Source: Bacteroidales bacterium
GTDB lineage: Bacteria > Bacteroidota > Bacteroidia > Bacteroidales > UBA932
Length of the DNA stretch: 64,000 nucleotides
Assembly: GCA_024401895.1 (NCBI GenBank)
Contig: JAKSKE010000001.1
Location: 1-64,000, forward strand
Reading direction: 5' to 3'
Below are positions 45,176 through 54,473 of the stretch, in pieces (the stretch's first letter is position 1; each line of letters begins with the position of its first letter). Both the position numbers and the translations under genes were made by a program. Under the pieces are notes generated by a model, which was not told where the DNA came from, searched no databases, and saw only the letters and a list, made by a program, of their open reading frames with translations.

Positions 45176-45694
45176 ATGAATTTCAAATACAGAGTAACAC
45201 TCGACGGAATCAAAGGATTTTTCCGCGTGTACGCAGTAAGGCCCGACACCACACTATATAACTTTCATAAACAGATGAAGGCCGATATGGAATTTCCCGA
45301 CGACGTTCCCATTCTCTTCAAAGCCTTCGACGCCCTTGGCGAAGTGGTCGCCCGCTATGCCTACGTTGACCTGGGCTGCGGCACGGTTGACAAAGTCACC
45401 ATTGCCGACACTCAGAAGGCGGGAGTGTTCTCCTTCACCTATTTCTATGACACGGTAGCCAAGAGAAGCGTAACCATAAATTTCGAAGACGACTTCCCGG
45501 GAACCGTCATCCGTCCCGAAATTCTGGACAGCAAAGGCCCCAATCCCGTAGAATTCCTGGACCACGGCTATGTGTCGTTCGAAGATATGACAAAAGAAGA
45601 ACTCGCCGAAGACTTCGATGACGAAGACGACGAGTCCGAAGATTCCATTCTGTCTGACGACGCAGACGATTCTGACGACTCAGACGAGGATTAG
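45176..45694 (+). CDS. Plasmid pRiA4b ORF-3-like protein
   Basis: The 172-residue protein has an N-terminal beta-rich domain of the pRiA4b ORF-3 family (about 1-110; FKYRVTLDGIKGFFRVYAVRPDTTLYNFHK) and a strongly acidic tail (about 135-172; Asp/Glu/Ser-rich, ending DDSDDSDED). The family is widespread and of unknown function. The ATG at 45176 matches the normal N-terminus. It is divergent from yigZ and convergent with the FKBP gene (11 bp apart). The acidic tail may be disordered and bind basic partners. Confidence 0.82.
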   Translation: MNFKYRVTLDGIKGFFRVYAVRPDTTLYNFHKQMKADMEFPDDVPILFKAFDALGEVVARYAYVDLGCGTVDKVTIADTQKAGVFSFTYFYDTVAKRSVTINFEDDFPGTVIRPEILDSKGPNPVEFLDHGYVSFEDMTKEELAEDFDDEDDESEDSILSDDADDSDDSDED

Positions 45695-45705
45695 ACCATT
45701 CCTGA

Positions 45706-46518
45706 TTACTGGGCTACGGTTTTGCCTATCTTGTCGAGACCAACCTCGAATACGAGGGTTGAATTGGGCTCGATTCCACGGTTGCCCTGAGGGCCGTATG
45801 CCAGGTCGGCAGGGATTATAAGTTTAATCTTACCACCCTCTCCAATAAGTTTGAGACCTTCGCGGAAACCGGCGATGTTATATCTGAGAACCATCTTGGC
45901 AGGCTCTGCATCGGCGGCGATTTCCTCTATTACCTTACCCTTAACGTCGGTAAGCTTATAGTGTACGTAAACTGTATCGGCGTCGGTAGCAACAACCTCG
46001 GTACCGGGCTCCTCGATAATGTAGCACAGGCCGGATTCGGTCTTCTGGGCACCCTGCTTCTCCATCTTGGCAATGTACTTCTTGCCGGCTTCTCCATTCT
46101 CGTGTGCCTTCACGTCTCTCTGCTTTGAAAGATATGCGTTGAAGATACGGTCAATCTCGGCGGGGTTGATCTTGAACTGAGCGCCGTACTCGGGATCCTG
46201 AGGATTTCCCTCGGCCTTGAGGACGTCGTTGAATCCCTTGCGGATACGACAGAAACTGATATCCTCACCGAAGTTGTTGAACTTCACGATTTGTCCGAAA
46301 TAAACGCCAAGCAGATATGCAACGGTATCTTTTTCGGCTGACGTAGGTGCCAGACTCTTGATATCAAACTCGGCAGGAGCCTCTTCCTTTGCAGGAGCCT
46401 GAGCTACCTGTCCGTCCTGTGCCTGTTCTCCTTCCTGAGCGGGCTCCCCGGCCTTGGGTGTGCACGCCAGAACTGCAAAGCCCATAGAAAGGGCTGCGAA
46501 AAATTTAAGTGCTTTCAT
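45706..46518 (-). CDS. FKBP-type peptidyl-prolyl isomerase lipoprotein
   Basis: The 270-residue protein has a lipoprotein signal peptide (KALKFFAALSMGFAVLAC, lipobox Cys), an Ala/Glu/Gln-rich linker (about 20-50), an N-terminal FKBP dimerisation domain (about 55-150) and a C-terminal FKBP domain (about 160-265; DTVYVHYKLTDVKGKVIEE, IPADLAYGPQGNRGIEPNSTLVFEV). It likely assists folding of envelope proteins. The ATG at 46518 begins the signal peptide; a longer frame to 46563 enters the ROK gene. It is last in the sugar permease - ROK - FKBP unit. Confidence 0.92.
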   Translation of the reverse strand: MKALKFFAALSMGFAVLACTPKAGEPAQEGEQAQDGQVAQAPAKEEAPAEFDIKSLAPTSAEKDTVAYLLGVYFGQIVKFNNFGEDISFCRIRKGFNDVLKAEGNPQDPEYGAQFKINPAEIDRIFNAYLSKQRDVKAHENGEAGKKYIAKMEKQGAQKTESGLCYIIEEPGTEVVATDADTVYVHYKLTDVKGKVIEEIAADAEPAKMVLRYNIAGFREGLKLIGEGGKIKLIIPADLAYGPQGNRGIEPNSTLVFEVGLDKIGKTVAQ

Positions 46519-46550
46519 CTTTTTTTTATTTGTTTTTTGAATTGTGTCGT

Positions 46551-47507
46551 TTACAGTTCCCATCCCAAAGCGGAAGCTCCCAGAATGGCGGCATCCGATT
46601 CCTTGAGGCTCGAGAACAGAAGTTTAACTTTATTTTTCCAGAGGAATACCACATTTTCGTTCATAGCGTCAACAATGGCATCTTCCAGGAATTCCCTTGA
46701 ACGTGCGAGACCTCCGAAGAGTACGATAGCCTCGGGAGCCGAGAAAGCTATGAAATTTGCAAAGCTCTCGCCCAGAATGCGTCCGGTAAACTTGAAGACT
46801 CTCAAAGCCAGCTGGTCACCGTGCTTGGCAGCCTCGTAAACGTCTTTGGAAGTGAGGTTCTCGATTCCTCTGAGAGATGAGGGCTCATCGCTCATATCCA
46901 GCCATTCACGGGCGGTGCGGGCAACGCCTATAGCCGAAGCGTAAGTCTCCAGACAGCCGTTCTGACCGCAGTTGCAGTGACGTCCGTTGTGCCTTACGGC
47001 GCAGGTATGTCCCAGTTCTCCGGCAAATCCGTCGTGGCCGTAAACAATCTTTCCGTCAATTACGATTCCGCTGCCCACGCCGGTACCGAGGGTAATCATA
47101 ATGAAGTTCTTCATTCCCTTGGCAACTCCGTAGGTCATTTCTCCCATAGCGGCGGCGTTGGCGTCGTTGGTGAGTGAAACGGGAATGCCGGTAGCCTTGG
47201 AAAGCATCTCGGCAAAAGGTATGACTTTGTCGCCGCACCAGGTAATGTTCATTGCCCCCTGAATTTCTCCGGTATAGTAGTTTCCGTCGGGAGCTCCCAC
47301 GCCTATGCCGCGAATCTGTCCCTCGACGTCGGTCTGTTTAATGAGCGTATTCACAGTTTGGGCAAGATAATCCACGAATTCACCGGCGTCGGTGTGTTTG
47401 TTGGACACAATGACGGTCTGTGCAAGCACCTCCCCGCGGGCATCCACGATTCCTATTTTGGCAGTCTGTCCGCCAATGTCGATTCCTACAACGTATTTCT
47501 TTTCCAT
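46551..47507 (-). CDS. ROK family sugar kinase (glucokinase-like)
   Basis: The 318-residue protein has the ASKHA ATP site VGIDIGGQTAKIGIVD (about 7-22), the catalytic block NDANAAAMGE (about 114-123), and the ROK zinc motif with GHTCAVRHNGRHCNCGQNGCLE (about 170-191). It lacks a helix-turn-helix, so it is a kinase, not a NagC-type repressor. Likely substrates are glucose or N-acetyl-hexosamines. It lies 13 bp after the permease and 32 bp before the FKBP gene. The GH20 hexosaminidase next door supports amino-sugar use, but substrate is inferred. Confidence 0.92.
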   Translation of the reverse strand: MEKKYVVGIDIGGQTAKIGIVDARGEVLAQTVIVSNKHTDAGEFVDYLAQTVNTLIKQTDVEGQIRGIGVGAPDGNYYTGEIQGAMNITWCGDKVIPFAEMLSKATGIPVSLTNDANAAAMGEMTYGVAKGMKNFIMITLGTGVGSGIVIDGKIVYGHDGFAGELGHTCAVRHNGRHCNCGQNGCLETYASAIGVARTAREWLDMSDEPSSLRGIENLTSKDVYEAAKHGDQLALRVFKFTGRILGESFANFIAFSAPEAIVLFGGLARSREFLEDAIVDAMNENVVFLWKNKVKLLFSSLKESDAAILGASALGWEL

Positions 47508-47520
47508 AGAGCCTATTGAA

Positions 47521-48792
47521 TTATTCTACGGGGATGTCTCTGTTAACGTTCTTGCTTCCTACGAGAGCGTAGAAGATAAGATAGGCCAGGCAGGCGATAA
47601 GGAGCCAGTAGCTCTGAAGAGAACCCACTTTGTCGGCAATGAGGTTCTGGACGAAGGGAATGATACCGCCACCGCAAACCAGAGTCATAAAGATTCCGGA
47701 AGCAGATGCAGTGTATTTTCCGAGGCCTTCGGCCGACAGGTTGAAGATTGCTCCCCACATAACCGAGGTACAAAGACCGCAGAGCATCATAAATACCAGA
47801 CAGAGAGGAATGCTGCTTTCACCGAACTTGATGGCGACTGTCTCGGGTATGAAGATTACACAGAGCAGGAATGCTATTGCAAGGCAGGAAGTTGCGCAGA
47901 GCATAGCCTTACTGCTGACCTTGGCGCCAATGGCACCACCGCCCAGACGGCCCAGAAGCATACAGAACCAGTATGCACCCACCATTGTTCCGGTAAGGGC
48001 CGGACCAACCCAGTCGAGACCCGAGAAGTAGATGTTTGCGGTATTGGGAATTCCCACCTCAATTCCAACATAGAAGAAAATTGCCACTGCACCCAACACG
48101 AAGTGACGGAAGCTCAGGGGGCTGTACTGGTCCTTCTGAATGTTTCCGGCAAGGCGGGCGGCCTTCTGCTCGGGAGTCTCCATATGAGGCTCAGGAATGT
48201 TGGTAAGGGATATGACTACGAATGCAATTGCGAAGATTGCCATTGCAATTATCATTACGGGAGCGGCCTTGGCAACTGTTGCATTGGCTATTGTGCCGCC
48301 TACGAGCCAGCCTACGAATACCGGGGCGATGGTTCCGCCGATAGAGTTGCAGGAACCTCCGAACTGGATGAGCTGGTTACCCTTGTTTCCGCCGCCGCCC
48401 AGAGTGTTGAGCATAGGATTGACTACAATATTGAGCATACACATTGCGAAACCTGCAACGAATGCTCCGGCAACGTAAACTGCAAAAGACTCTACATAAC
48501 CAGAAAGGAACTGGATTCCGACTCCCACGATACCTACGATGACAGCGGCGCGGGAAGTGAATTTATAACCTTTTCTCTGGAGGATGAGGCCTGCGGGAAT
48601 ACCCATACAGGCGTAAGCGATAAAGTTAGCGAGGGAACCCAGCTGGGAGAGCGCCTTGCTTGCTCCGAACTGATTGGTTACGATTACACCCATTGAGCCG
48701 GCCAGGTTGGTCACGAACGCAATCATAAAGAACAGCGCAAACATAACCACGATAGCCGGAGTGTAATTCTGTTTTTGTGTAGATTTAGCCAT
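47521..48792 (-). CDS. MFS sugar permease (FucP/GluP-type)
   Basis: The 423-residue protein has about 12 hydrophobic helices. The N-terminal half carries FMIAFVTNLAGSMGVIVTNQFGASKALSQLGSLANFIAYACMGIPAG, with the MFS A-like loop QRKGYKFTSR, as in Bacteroidota fucose/glucose/galactose:H+ symporters. It imports a monosaccharide across the inner membrane. It is first gene before ROK and FKBP and is divergent from the GH20 hexosaminidase (82 bp). N-acetylglucosamine or another hexose is a reasonable cargo; the sequence alone does not decide. Confidence 0.9.
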   Translation of the reverse strand: MAKSTQKQNYTPAIVVMFALFFMIAFVTNLAGSMGVIVTNQFGASKALSQLGSLANFIAYACMGIPAGLILQRKGYKFTSRAAVIVGIVGVGIQFLSGYVESFAVYVAGAFVAGFAMCMLNIVVNPMLNTLGGGGNKGNQLIQFGGSCNSIGGTIAPVFVGWLVGGTIANATVAKAAPVMIIAMAIFAIAFVVISLTNIPEPHMETPEQKAARLAGNIQKDQYSPLSFRHFVLGAVAIFFYVGIEVGIPNTANIYFSGLDWVGPALTGTMVGAYWFCMLLGRLGGGAIGAKVSSKAMLCATSCLAIAFLLCVIFIPETVAIKFGESSIPLCLVFMMLCGLCTSVMWGAIFNLSAEGLGKYTASASGIFMTLVCGGGIIPFVQNLIADKVGSLQSYWLLIACLAYLIFYALVGSKNVNRDIPVE

Positions 48793-48874
48793 AGTGCATT
48801 ATTTTTTGTTAAACAATTATTTCATATTTTTGCATTAAGCCACGAAGTTAACAATTTTTATCAAACAATACTGT

Positions 48875-50968
48875 ATGAAGACTGAACTTTTTTCCGCCAT
48901 AGCAGGTCTGCTTGCTATGGCTTGCGTGTGTTCCTGCAAGCCTGCGGTAACATTTACGGAAGGACCCGTTGACCCCGAAACCGGGAAGGGCACCTTCTCC
49001 ATTGTAGTTGACAACCCCCCGAAGGGAGACAACTGGGTGATATGGTTCTCCTGCTTCCGCACAGTTCCCCAGATTCTGGACGGCTCAAATGCAACCATCG
49101 AACACCTTTTCGGCACCCTTCACAAGATAACTCCTACCGGAGACTGCGGCGATAAAGTAACAGTAAACTTCCTTGCGAACCCCCTGAAGCGCCAGAGCTG
49201 GGCCCCCGAAGGCTTCACTCTGGACATTCCCGGAACCGCTCCGGTAAAGCTTGAGACCAAATACATTTTCCAGGAAGCCAAAGAAGTCGAACTGTTCGCC
49301 TACGAGCCTGTACAGATTGACGAATTCGCCATTGTACCCCAGCCCAAGACCCTGGTAAAAGGCGAAGGAAAGTCTTCCCTGGGCATTCTGTCGGTCGATG
49401 ACATTCTTCAGAAATGGCCCGCACAGACAATTTCAGGAAAGCCTGCCGGATGGTACAGCATAGAGCTGACCGACGGAAAAGTTACAATAGGCGCGGCCGA
49501 CTCCGACGGTGCCTTTTATGCCGCAGTTACCCTCAATAAGATTCTGCGCAATGCAGGCGGCGAGCCTACCGACTTCACAATCGAAGACTGGCCGGACCTC
49601 CAGCACCGCGGACTTATGCTGGACGTAGCCCGCAACTTCACCACGAAGGACGATATGCTCAAACTCATCGACATTCTTGCCGGATTCAAGGTTAATGTGC
49701 TGCACATTCACATTGCCGAAGACGAAGGCTGGAGAATCGAAATCCCCGGACTTCCCCAGCTCACCGAATTCTCGGCCTTCCACAGCCTTCCCGAAAGGCA
49801 GGAGGACGGCAGTTTCAAGGAAGTGAAGCACCTGGCTCCCACCCACAGCGGAGACTTCGACCCCAACGCTCCCGGCTCTTCCAACGGTTACTACACCAAG
49901 GCCGACTACATTGAAATTGTGAAGTACGCCCACAAGAACCATATCCGAGTAATTCCCGAAGTCGATACTCCGGGCCACTTCCGCGCCGCCCTCAGAGGTA
50001 TGGACTACTATTGCGACCAGACCGGGGACGAAACCCTTCGCCTGACCGAACCCGGCGACACTTCCAAATATTACTCTGTACAGTACTTCAACGACAATGC
50101 CCTCAACGTTGCCCTGCCCGCATCGTACAAGTTTATGGAGCTGCTTATGGACACCTTCATAGCCTACCATAACGAAGCCGGAGCGCCCCTTACCGAGTTC
50201 CACATAGGAGGAGACGAGGTTCCCCACGGCGCCTGGATGGGTTCTCCCGCCTGCCAGGCCCTTATGCAGGAAAACGGATGGACCACCGCCGCCGAGCTCA
50301 AGGCTTACTATATGCGCAACATTATGGACATTGCCGAGGCCAAGGGAATAAAGATTGCCGGATGGCAGGAGATTCCCCAGCGGCTCGACCCCGCCACCGA
50401 GGAGCAGATGAAGAATGTTCTGGCATTCACGAATATATGGAGCACAAGGCCTCAGGGACACAGCGACGAGCTGCCCTACAAGATGGCCAACAAGGGATTC
50501 AACGTAATTCTGTGCAATATGACGAACGCCTATGCCGACTTTGCCTACAACTCCAGCGTTCTGGAACGCGGACACGACTGGGGCGGACTTGTTGACGAGC
50601 GCCGCAGCTTCTGCCTGCTGCCCTTCAATTCTTACAGCTCAGTAAGATTCGACGACCAGGGAGTTCCCGCCGACCTCACCGATGCCGCCACCGGCAAAAC
50701 CGTTCTGGAAGCACCCGAGCGCATTCTGGGCGTACAGGCTCAGCTGTGGACCGAAACCATCAGGAACTTCGATCACGTGACCTATTATATATTCCCCAAG
50801 ATGTTGGGACTGTGGGAAAGAGGATGGAACGCGCATCCGGTATGGGAATTCAGCAAAGATGCCCAGGATCCGGCTTTCACCAGCGATTTCAACCGTTTCT
50901 ACACCACAATCACAGAGCACGAAATGCCCTGGTTCGACCAGTTGGGAATCTGCTATCGAAAACGGTAA
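48875..50968 (+). CDS. Beta-N-acetylhexosaminidase, GH20
   Basis: The 697-residue lipoprotein-type exoglycosidase (signal ending MACVCSCKPA) removes terminal GlcNAc or GalNAc. It has an N-terminal domain of its own (about 25-140), a GH20b domain (about 150-245) and the catalytic barrel (about 250-640). The barrel contains GLMLDVARNF, HIHIAEDEGWR and the catalytic Asp-Glu pair in FHIGGDEVPHGAW (about 439-451). It lies opposite the sugar permease and ROK kinase, forming a plausible capture-uptake-phosphorylation set. It ends 15 bp from the convergent polyprenyl synthase gene, with no terminator stem seen. Confidence 0.95.
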   Translation: MKTELFSAIAGLLAMACVCSCKPAVTFTEGPVDPETGKGTFSIVVDNPPKGDNWVIWFSCFRTVPQILDGSNATIEHLFGTLHKITPTGDCGDKVTVNFLANPLKRQSWAPEGFTLDIPGTAPVKLETKYIFQEAKEVELFAYEPVQIDEFAIVPQPKTLVKGEGKSSLGILSVDDILQKWPAQTISGKPAGWYSIELTDGKVTIGAADSDGAFYAAVTLNKILRNAGGEPTDFTIEDWPDLQHRGLMLDVARNFTTKDDMLKLIDILAGFKVNVLHIHIAEDEGWRIEIPGLPQLTEFSAFHSLPERQEDGSFKEVKHLAPTHSGDFDPNAPGSSNGYYTKADYIEIVKYAHKNHIRVIPEVDTPGHFRAALRGMDYYCDQTGDETLRLTEPGDTSKYYSVQYFNDNALNVALPASYKFMELLMDTFIAYHNEAGAPLTEFHIGGDEVPHGAWMGSPACQALMQENGWTTAAELKAYYMRNIMDIAEAKGIKIAGWQEIPQRLDPATEEQMKNVLAFTNIWSTRPQGHSDELPYKMANKGFNVILCNMTNAYADFAYNSSVLERGHDWGGLVDERRSFCLLPFNSYSSVRFDDQGVPADLTDAATGKTVLEAPERILGVQAQLWTETIRNFDHVTYYIFPKMLGLWERGWNAHPVWEFSKDAQDPAFTSDFNRFYTTITEHEMPWFDQLGICYRKR

Positions 50969-50983
50969 AAACTACCGGGATTC

Positions 50984-51964
50984 TTATCTGGCCCGCTCCA
51001 CCAGGCTTTCGGCAAAACGGTGCAGGACTTCGGTTCTCACTGCACCCAGACCTATTTCCTTGACAGCCTCCATAGCCAGATTGGAATAACGTCTGACTTC
51101 TGACCGGGCCTGGGAGTCGAGTCCCAGTTCACAATAAATTGCTTTAACGGCGCTGATCTTGCTTTTACGCTCTTCAGCGCTGTTTGCTTTAATGTTCATT
51201 GCCTCTTCAAGCGCCTTTTTGTCGGCCACCTTGAGCATAGCCTGAACGGTGAGCCAGCTCTTCTTGTTGTTCAGGATGTCTCCTCCAATAGGCTTGCCGA
51301 ACACTTTTTCGTCGCCGAATGCATCCAGGTAGTCGTCGGCAATCTGGAAAGCCATTCCAAGACGGTAGCCATAGTCATACAAGGCCTGGCAGCAGGCCGG
51401 GTCGGCTTCCGCTATGAGCGCGCCCATCTTGGAGGCGCAGGCAAGGAGGACGGCGGTCTTGAGACCTATCATCTGCTCGTATTCCTCCAGAGGTACACAA
51501 CTTTCGCTTTCAAAGTCCATATCCATCTGCTGGCCTTCGCAAACCTGGGCCGCCGTGCGGGAGAAAAGTTCCATAACCGAATCCAGCACTGCCACAGGAG
51601 CCTTTGCAATGCGCTTGTAGCTTTCGATGAGCATTACGTCGCCAGAGAGGATAGCGGTTTCTTCGTTCCACTTTTTCCAGACTGTGGGCTTGCCGCGACG
51701 CAAATCGCTCTTGTCCATAATGTCGTCGTGGATGAGGGTGAAACTGTGGAATATCTCCAGCGCCGCCGCCGGCTCCAGAATACCGCTGTCAAAGGCGTCC
51801 TTGAAGAGACTGTAGGCCAGCAGGCAGAGCTTCGGGCGGATTCTCTTGCCGCCAATCTCTATCATATATGAAAGGGGGCTGTACAGGCCTTCGGGATTGC
51901 CGGGGAATTTAATCCCGGAAAAAAGTTGGGCTACGGTGCTGTTCAGTTGCGCTTCGCTTATCAT
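50984..51964 (-). CDS. Polyprenyl diphosphate synthase (trans-isoprenyl)
   Basis: The 326-residue all-helical protein chains IPP onto allylic diphosphates. It has the first Asp-rich motif LIHDDIMDKSDLRRG (about 80-94), the GKRIRPKLC block (about 33-41) and the second Asp-rich motif QIADDYLDAFGD (about 211-222). A residue preceding the first motif sets product length, which cannot be predicted safely; geranyl-, farnesyl- or octaprenyl products are all possible. It lies 31 bp after the DUF5686 gene and is convergent with GH20. ispE and ispH in the same window feed the same pathway. Confidence 0.93.
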   Translation of the reverse strand: MISEAQLNSTVAQLFSGIKFPGNPEGLYSPLSYMIEIGGKRIRPKLCLLAYSLFKDAFDSGILEPAAALEIFHSFTLIHDDIMDKSDLRRGKPTVWKKWNEETAILSGDVMLIESYKRIAKAPVAVLDSVMELFSRTAAQVCEGQQMDMDFESESCVPLEEYEQMIGLKTAVLLACASKMGALIAEADPACCQALYDYGYRLGMAFQIADDYLDAFGDEKVFGKPIGGDILNNKKSWLTVQAMLKVADKKALEEAMNIKANSAEERKSKISAVKAIYCELGLDSQARSEVRRYSNLAMEAVKEIGLGAVRTEVLHRFAESLVERAR

Positions 51965-51995
51965 AAGAAAACTGTTTTATTGTGATACTTAACGT

Positions 51996-54473
51996 TTAGA
52001 ATCGGAATTCGAGTCCCAGGGTTACACAGAATTTCTGGCGGGCGTTCTCGCGGTGAGTGAGGCGCCAGTGGCAGTCAACCCTGAACAACTGAAAAATGTT
52101 GGAAATGCCGGCGCCTATCTCCAGATAGGGAACGTTGCCCAAGGGTTTCATCCCCTGTGGGAACATCATAACGGCGTCGGAACCTTCGAGCAGAGGGTTG
52201 TTACGGTTTGAAAGCACTCCGTACGCCGCCTTGAAGATGAATTCCTCCCTCAGCTTCAGCTCTCTGACGAGAGGAATTTTACCCAGGAAGAAGCCGTTGA
52301 AGTTGTGGTGCCACAGCAGAGTGCACCAGCTGTCGGCAGCAAATTCAAAGAAGTCGAGGCAGGAGAAGGCGGTCTTGTCCAGAATATAAGAGCCGTTTCC
52401 CTCGAACAGATGCAGGTACGGGTATGGGACCTTTCCTATTATTGTTCCGGCGCTGAAATGAACCTTGCTCATTCCTGCCGGGGGGATTCTCACCTTCCAG
52501 TCCACCGTAAGCTCGGGACGCAGGAAGCCGCAGTCGCCCTTTCGGATTCCGGGAATGGAACCGGTGAGTTCAAGGCTCACCACGGGGTAATTGGTATGCA
52601 CGTATGTTTTTATGAAGTGCCCCCGGTTCACGGTTTCGTCCTTTGAGAAACGGGCAAGCAGGTGTAGTTCGTTGGAGGCTACACTGCCTATGGGATTGCC
52701 TTTCAAGTCAGACATAGGCACAAAGCCGTTGGCGAAGTAGCGCATCAGCCTCACGTCTGCCTGCATATTGAAATTCATATTGAACTCGTGCTCGTAGCAG
52801 GCCGAAAAACCGGTCATAGGGCAGAGTTTCTGAGCCTTCCCCTTTCCCAGGACAGAAGATAGAATATTGCCGTCGGTAAAGCTGCTTGTTCCCTTGCCCA
52901 GCTGAAACACGTCGTACTTTGCATCCAGCGTAAGCTTTCGGGTCGGTTCCTTAGAGAACAGACGCTCGTAGCTCACTCCGCCCTTGGGCTTGCGGTCCCG
53001 GAACCCGTACGCCGCATAGGCTGTAAAGCGGAACTTCTTGCTCAGGTCCTTGGAGGTATGGATGCCCAGCTGCACTCGGGCTCCCTCCAGGTTATTGAAA
53101 CTTATGAGTTTATGATACGGGCCCAGGCCCACCTTGCCTATGTCCCAATAACCGGTGACAGCGGTGTATATGACGTCGTACCAGGTCCTGTAAGTGCGAG
53201 TTTCCTTAATCTGCTCCACCATCCTGTATGTATCCTTTTCCTTCTGGGAAAGTTCGTAGGGCCTGTGCTTTTCCCAATACTCGTCGTCGTAGTAATTGGA
53301 ATCGCTCTCTACCTTCACCTTGTTCACGCTGGCAACCTGAACGTCTTCAAAGCTCGGATTACTGTAGCTGAGTTCCCGGGTACCTATTACCGACAGCATT
53401 TTGGACGAGTCGGCTAAAGATATCGAGAAGTCGGCATACAGTTTTTCCTGTCGGTAGAACCAGGTGGAGTCGGGCAGCCTTTCGTACTCTACATCATACA
53501 CTATGTCCCTGACCCAGTTAACATTACCGCCGTGAAGCATCTTTGCGTGAAGGGAGCGGAGGGCAAAGTCTCCGGCATCGACCAGCATCTCTCCGTCCAG
53601 CGCAGGACTCGAAATCCCCGGTTTGGGGTGATAGTGCACAAGATAGGTCTTGCGGGAATCAATTGACAGAGAGTCAACGATATAGTAGTTGTAATACAGC
53701 ATTCCCCCACTTTGGATGGGAGAAGGGAATTCTATGTCGAAGCTGTTCACGAAATCCTGATAGAAATTGCACTTGAAGTGCAGACTTCCGGTGAACTGGG
53801 TAAGCAGGTTATTGTCGGGGTTTACGCCAGATATACGGTTGGCGATAATGGTTTCGCTGTTGGCTTCGGGGCTGCTTGTATGATAGCGCTGCGCCACCGT
53901 TTCGGAAATCAAGACGGGCAGGTAGGACACCCCGCTCACGGTAGAAGTGTCCAAATTCTCGAACACAAAGCCCATTTCCTCCAGGAACCTGGGATTCCTG
54001 AGCTGCTCCTGCGCGTGCGTCAGCCCCAATTGCATCTTATTGTACAGGTCACAGCTGTAGCAGGGCCTCTTTTCGGGGTTGTTCCTGTCGCGGTTGGCCT
54101 CTATTCCGGCCAGCAGCCGCTTTACTTTTTTATTGTCGGCCTTCACCACAACCCCGTACAAGCTGGTATTGTGGAGCTCCATTACGAAGTTGACGGTAGA
54201 GAAACTCCCTGTCTTAATCTTTTTTTCCTGCGTCTTATATCCCATATACTGGCATACCAGCACGTCCGACTGGGAATCCCTGGTCTCCAGAGTGTAATAG
54301 CCGTCCAGGTCGGTAGTGAGGCCAATGGTGGTTCCCTTAAAGAAAATTCCTGCGAACGGAATGCCCTCGCCGGTTGCCGAATCGGTCACCCTTCCCCGAA
54401 TCTTCGTACTCTGGGAAAAGGCCGCCCAAGTGCAGCACAGCAGCAACATTATGGTCAGCAGGATTTTTCTCAT
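51996..54473 (-). CDS. DUF5686 outer-membrane protein with carboxypeptidase-regulatory-like domain
   Basis: The 825-residue protein has a signal peptide (RKILLTIMLLLCCTWAAFSQ), an N-terminal CarboxypepD_reg-like beta domain (about 22-110; STKIRGRVTDSATGEGIPFAGIFFKGT), and a long DUF5686 region that resembles a C-terminal beta-barrel (about 450-825, ending in FRF). Such proteins are Bacteroidota-specific and probably sit in the outer membrane; function unknown. The final aromatic residue fits an outer-membrane barrel. Its ATG overlaps the ispE stop as ATGA. It is followed by the polyprenyl synthase. Confidence 0.88.
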   Translation of the reverse strand: MRKILLTIMLLLCCTWAAFSQSTKIRGRVTDSATGEGIPFAGIFFKGTTIGLTTDLDGYYTLETRDSQSDVLVCQYMGYKTQEKKIKTGSFSTVNFVMELHNTSLYGVVVKADNKKVKRLLAGIEANRDRNNPEKRPCYSCDLYNKMQLGLTHAQEQLRNPRFLEEMGFVFENLDTSTVSGVSYLPVLISETVAQRYHTSSPEANSETIIANRISGVNPDNNLLTQFTGSLHFKCNFYQDFVNSFDIEFPSPIQSGGMLYYNYYIVDSLSIDSRKTYLVHYHPKPGISSPALDGEMLVDAGDFALRSLHAKMLHGGNVNWVRDIVYDVEYERLPDSTWFYRQEKLYADFSISLADSSKMLSVIGTRELSYSNPSFEDVQVASVNKVKVESDSNYYDDEYWEKHRPYELSQKEKDTYRMVEQIKETRTYRTWYDVIYTAVTGYWDIGKVGLGPYHKLISFNNLEGARVQLGIHTSKDLSKKFRFTAYAAYGFRDRKPKGGVSYERLFSKEPTRKLTLDAKYDVFQLGKGTSSFTDGNILSSVLGKGKAQKLCPMTGFSACYEHEFNMNFNMQADVRLMRYFANGFVPMSDLKGNPIGSVASNELHLLARFSKDETVNRGHFIKTYVHTNYPVVSLELTGSIPGIRKGDCGFLRPELTVDWKVRIPPAGMSKVHFSAGTIIGKVPYPYLHLFEGNGSYILDKTAFSCLDFFEFAADSWCTLLWHHNFNGFFLGKIPLVRELKLREEFIFKAAYGVLSNRNNPLLEGSDAVMMFPQGMKPLGNVPYLEIGAGISNIFQLFRVDCHWRLTHRENARQKFCVTLGLEFRF

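Noticed and set aside
48793..48874. Bacteroidota promoters for the divergent permease and GH20 genes
   Set aside because: TAACTTCG- and TTTG-like words are present, but no pair has the 20-base spacing seen elsewhere, so no call was made.
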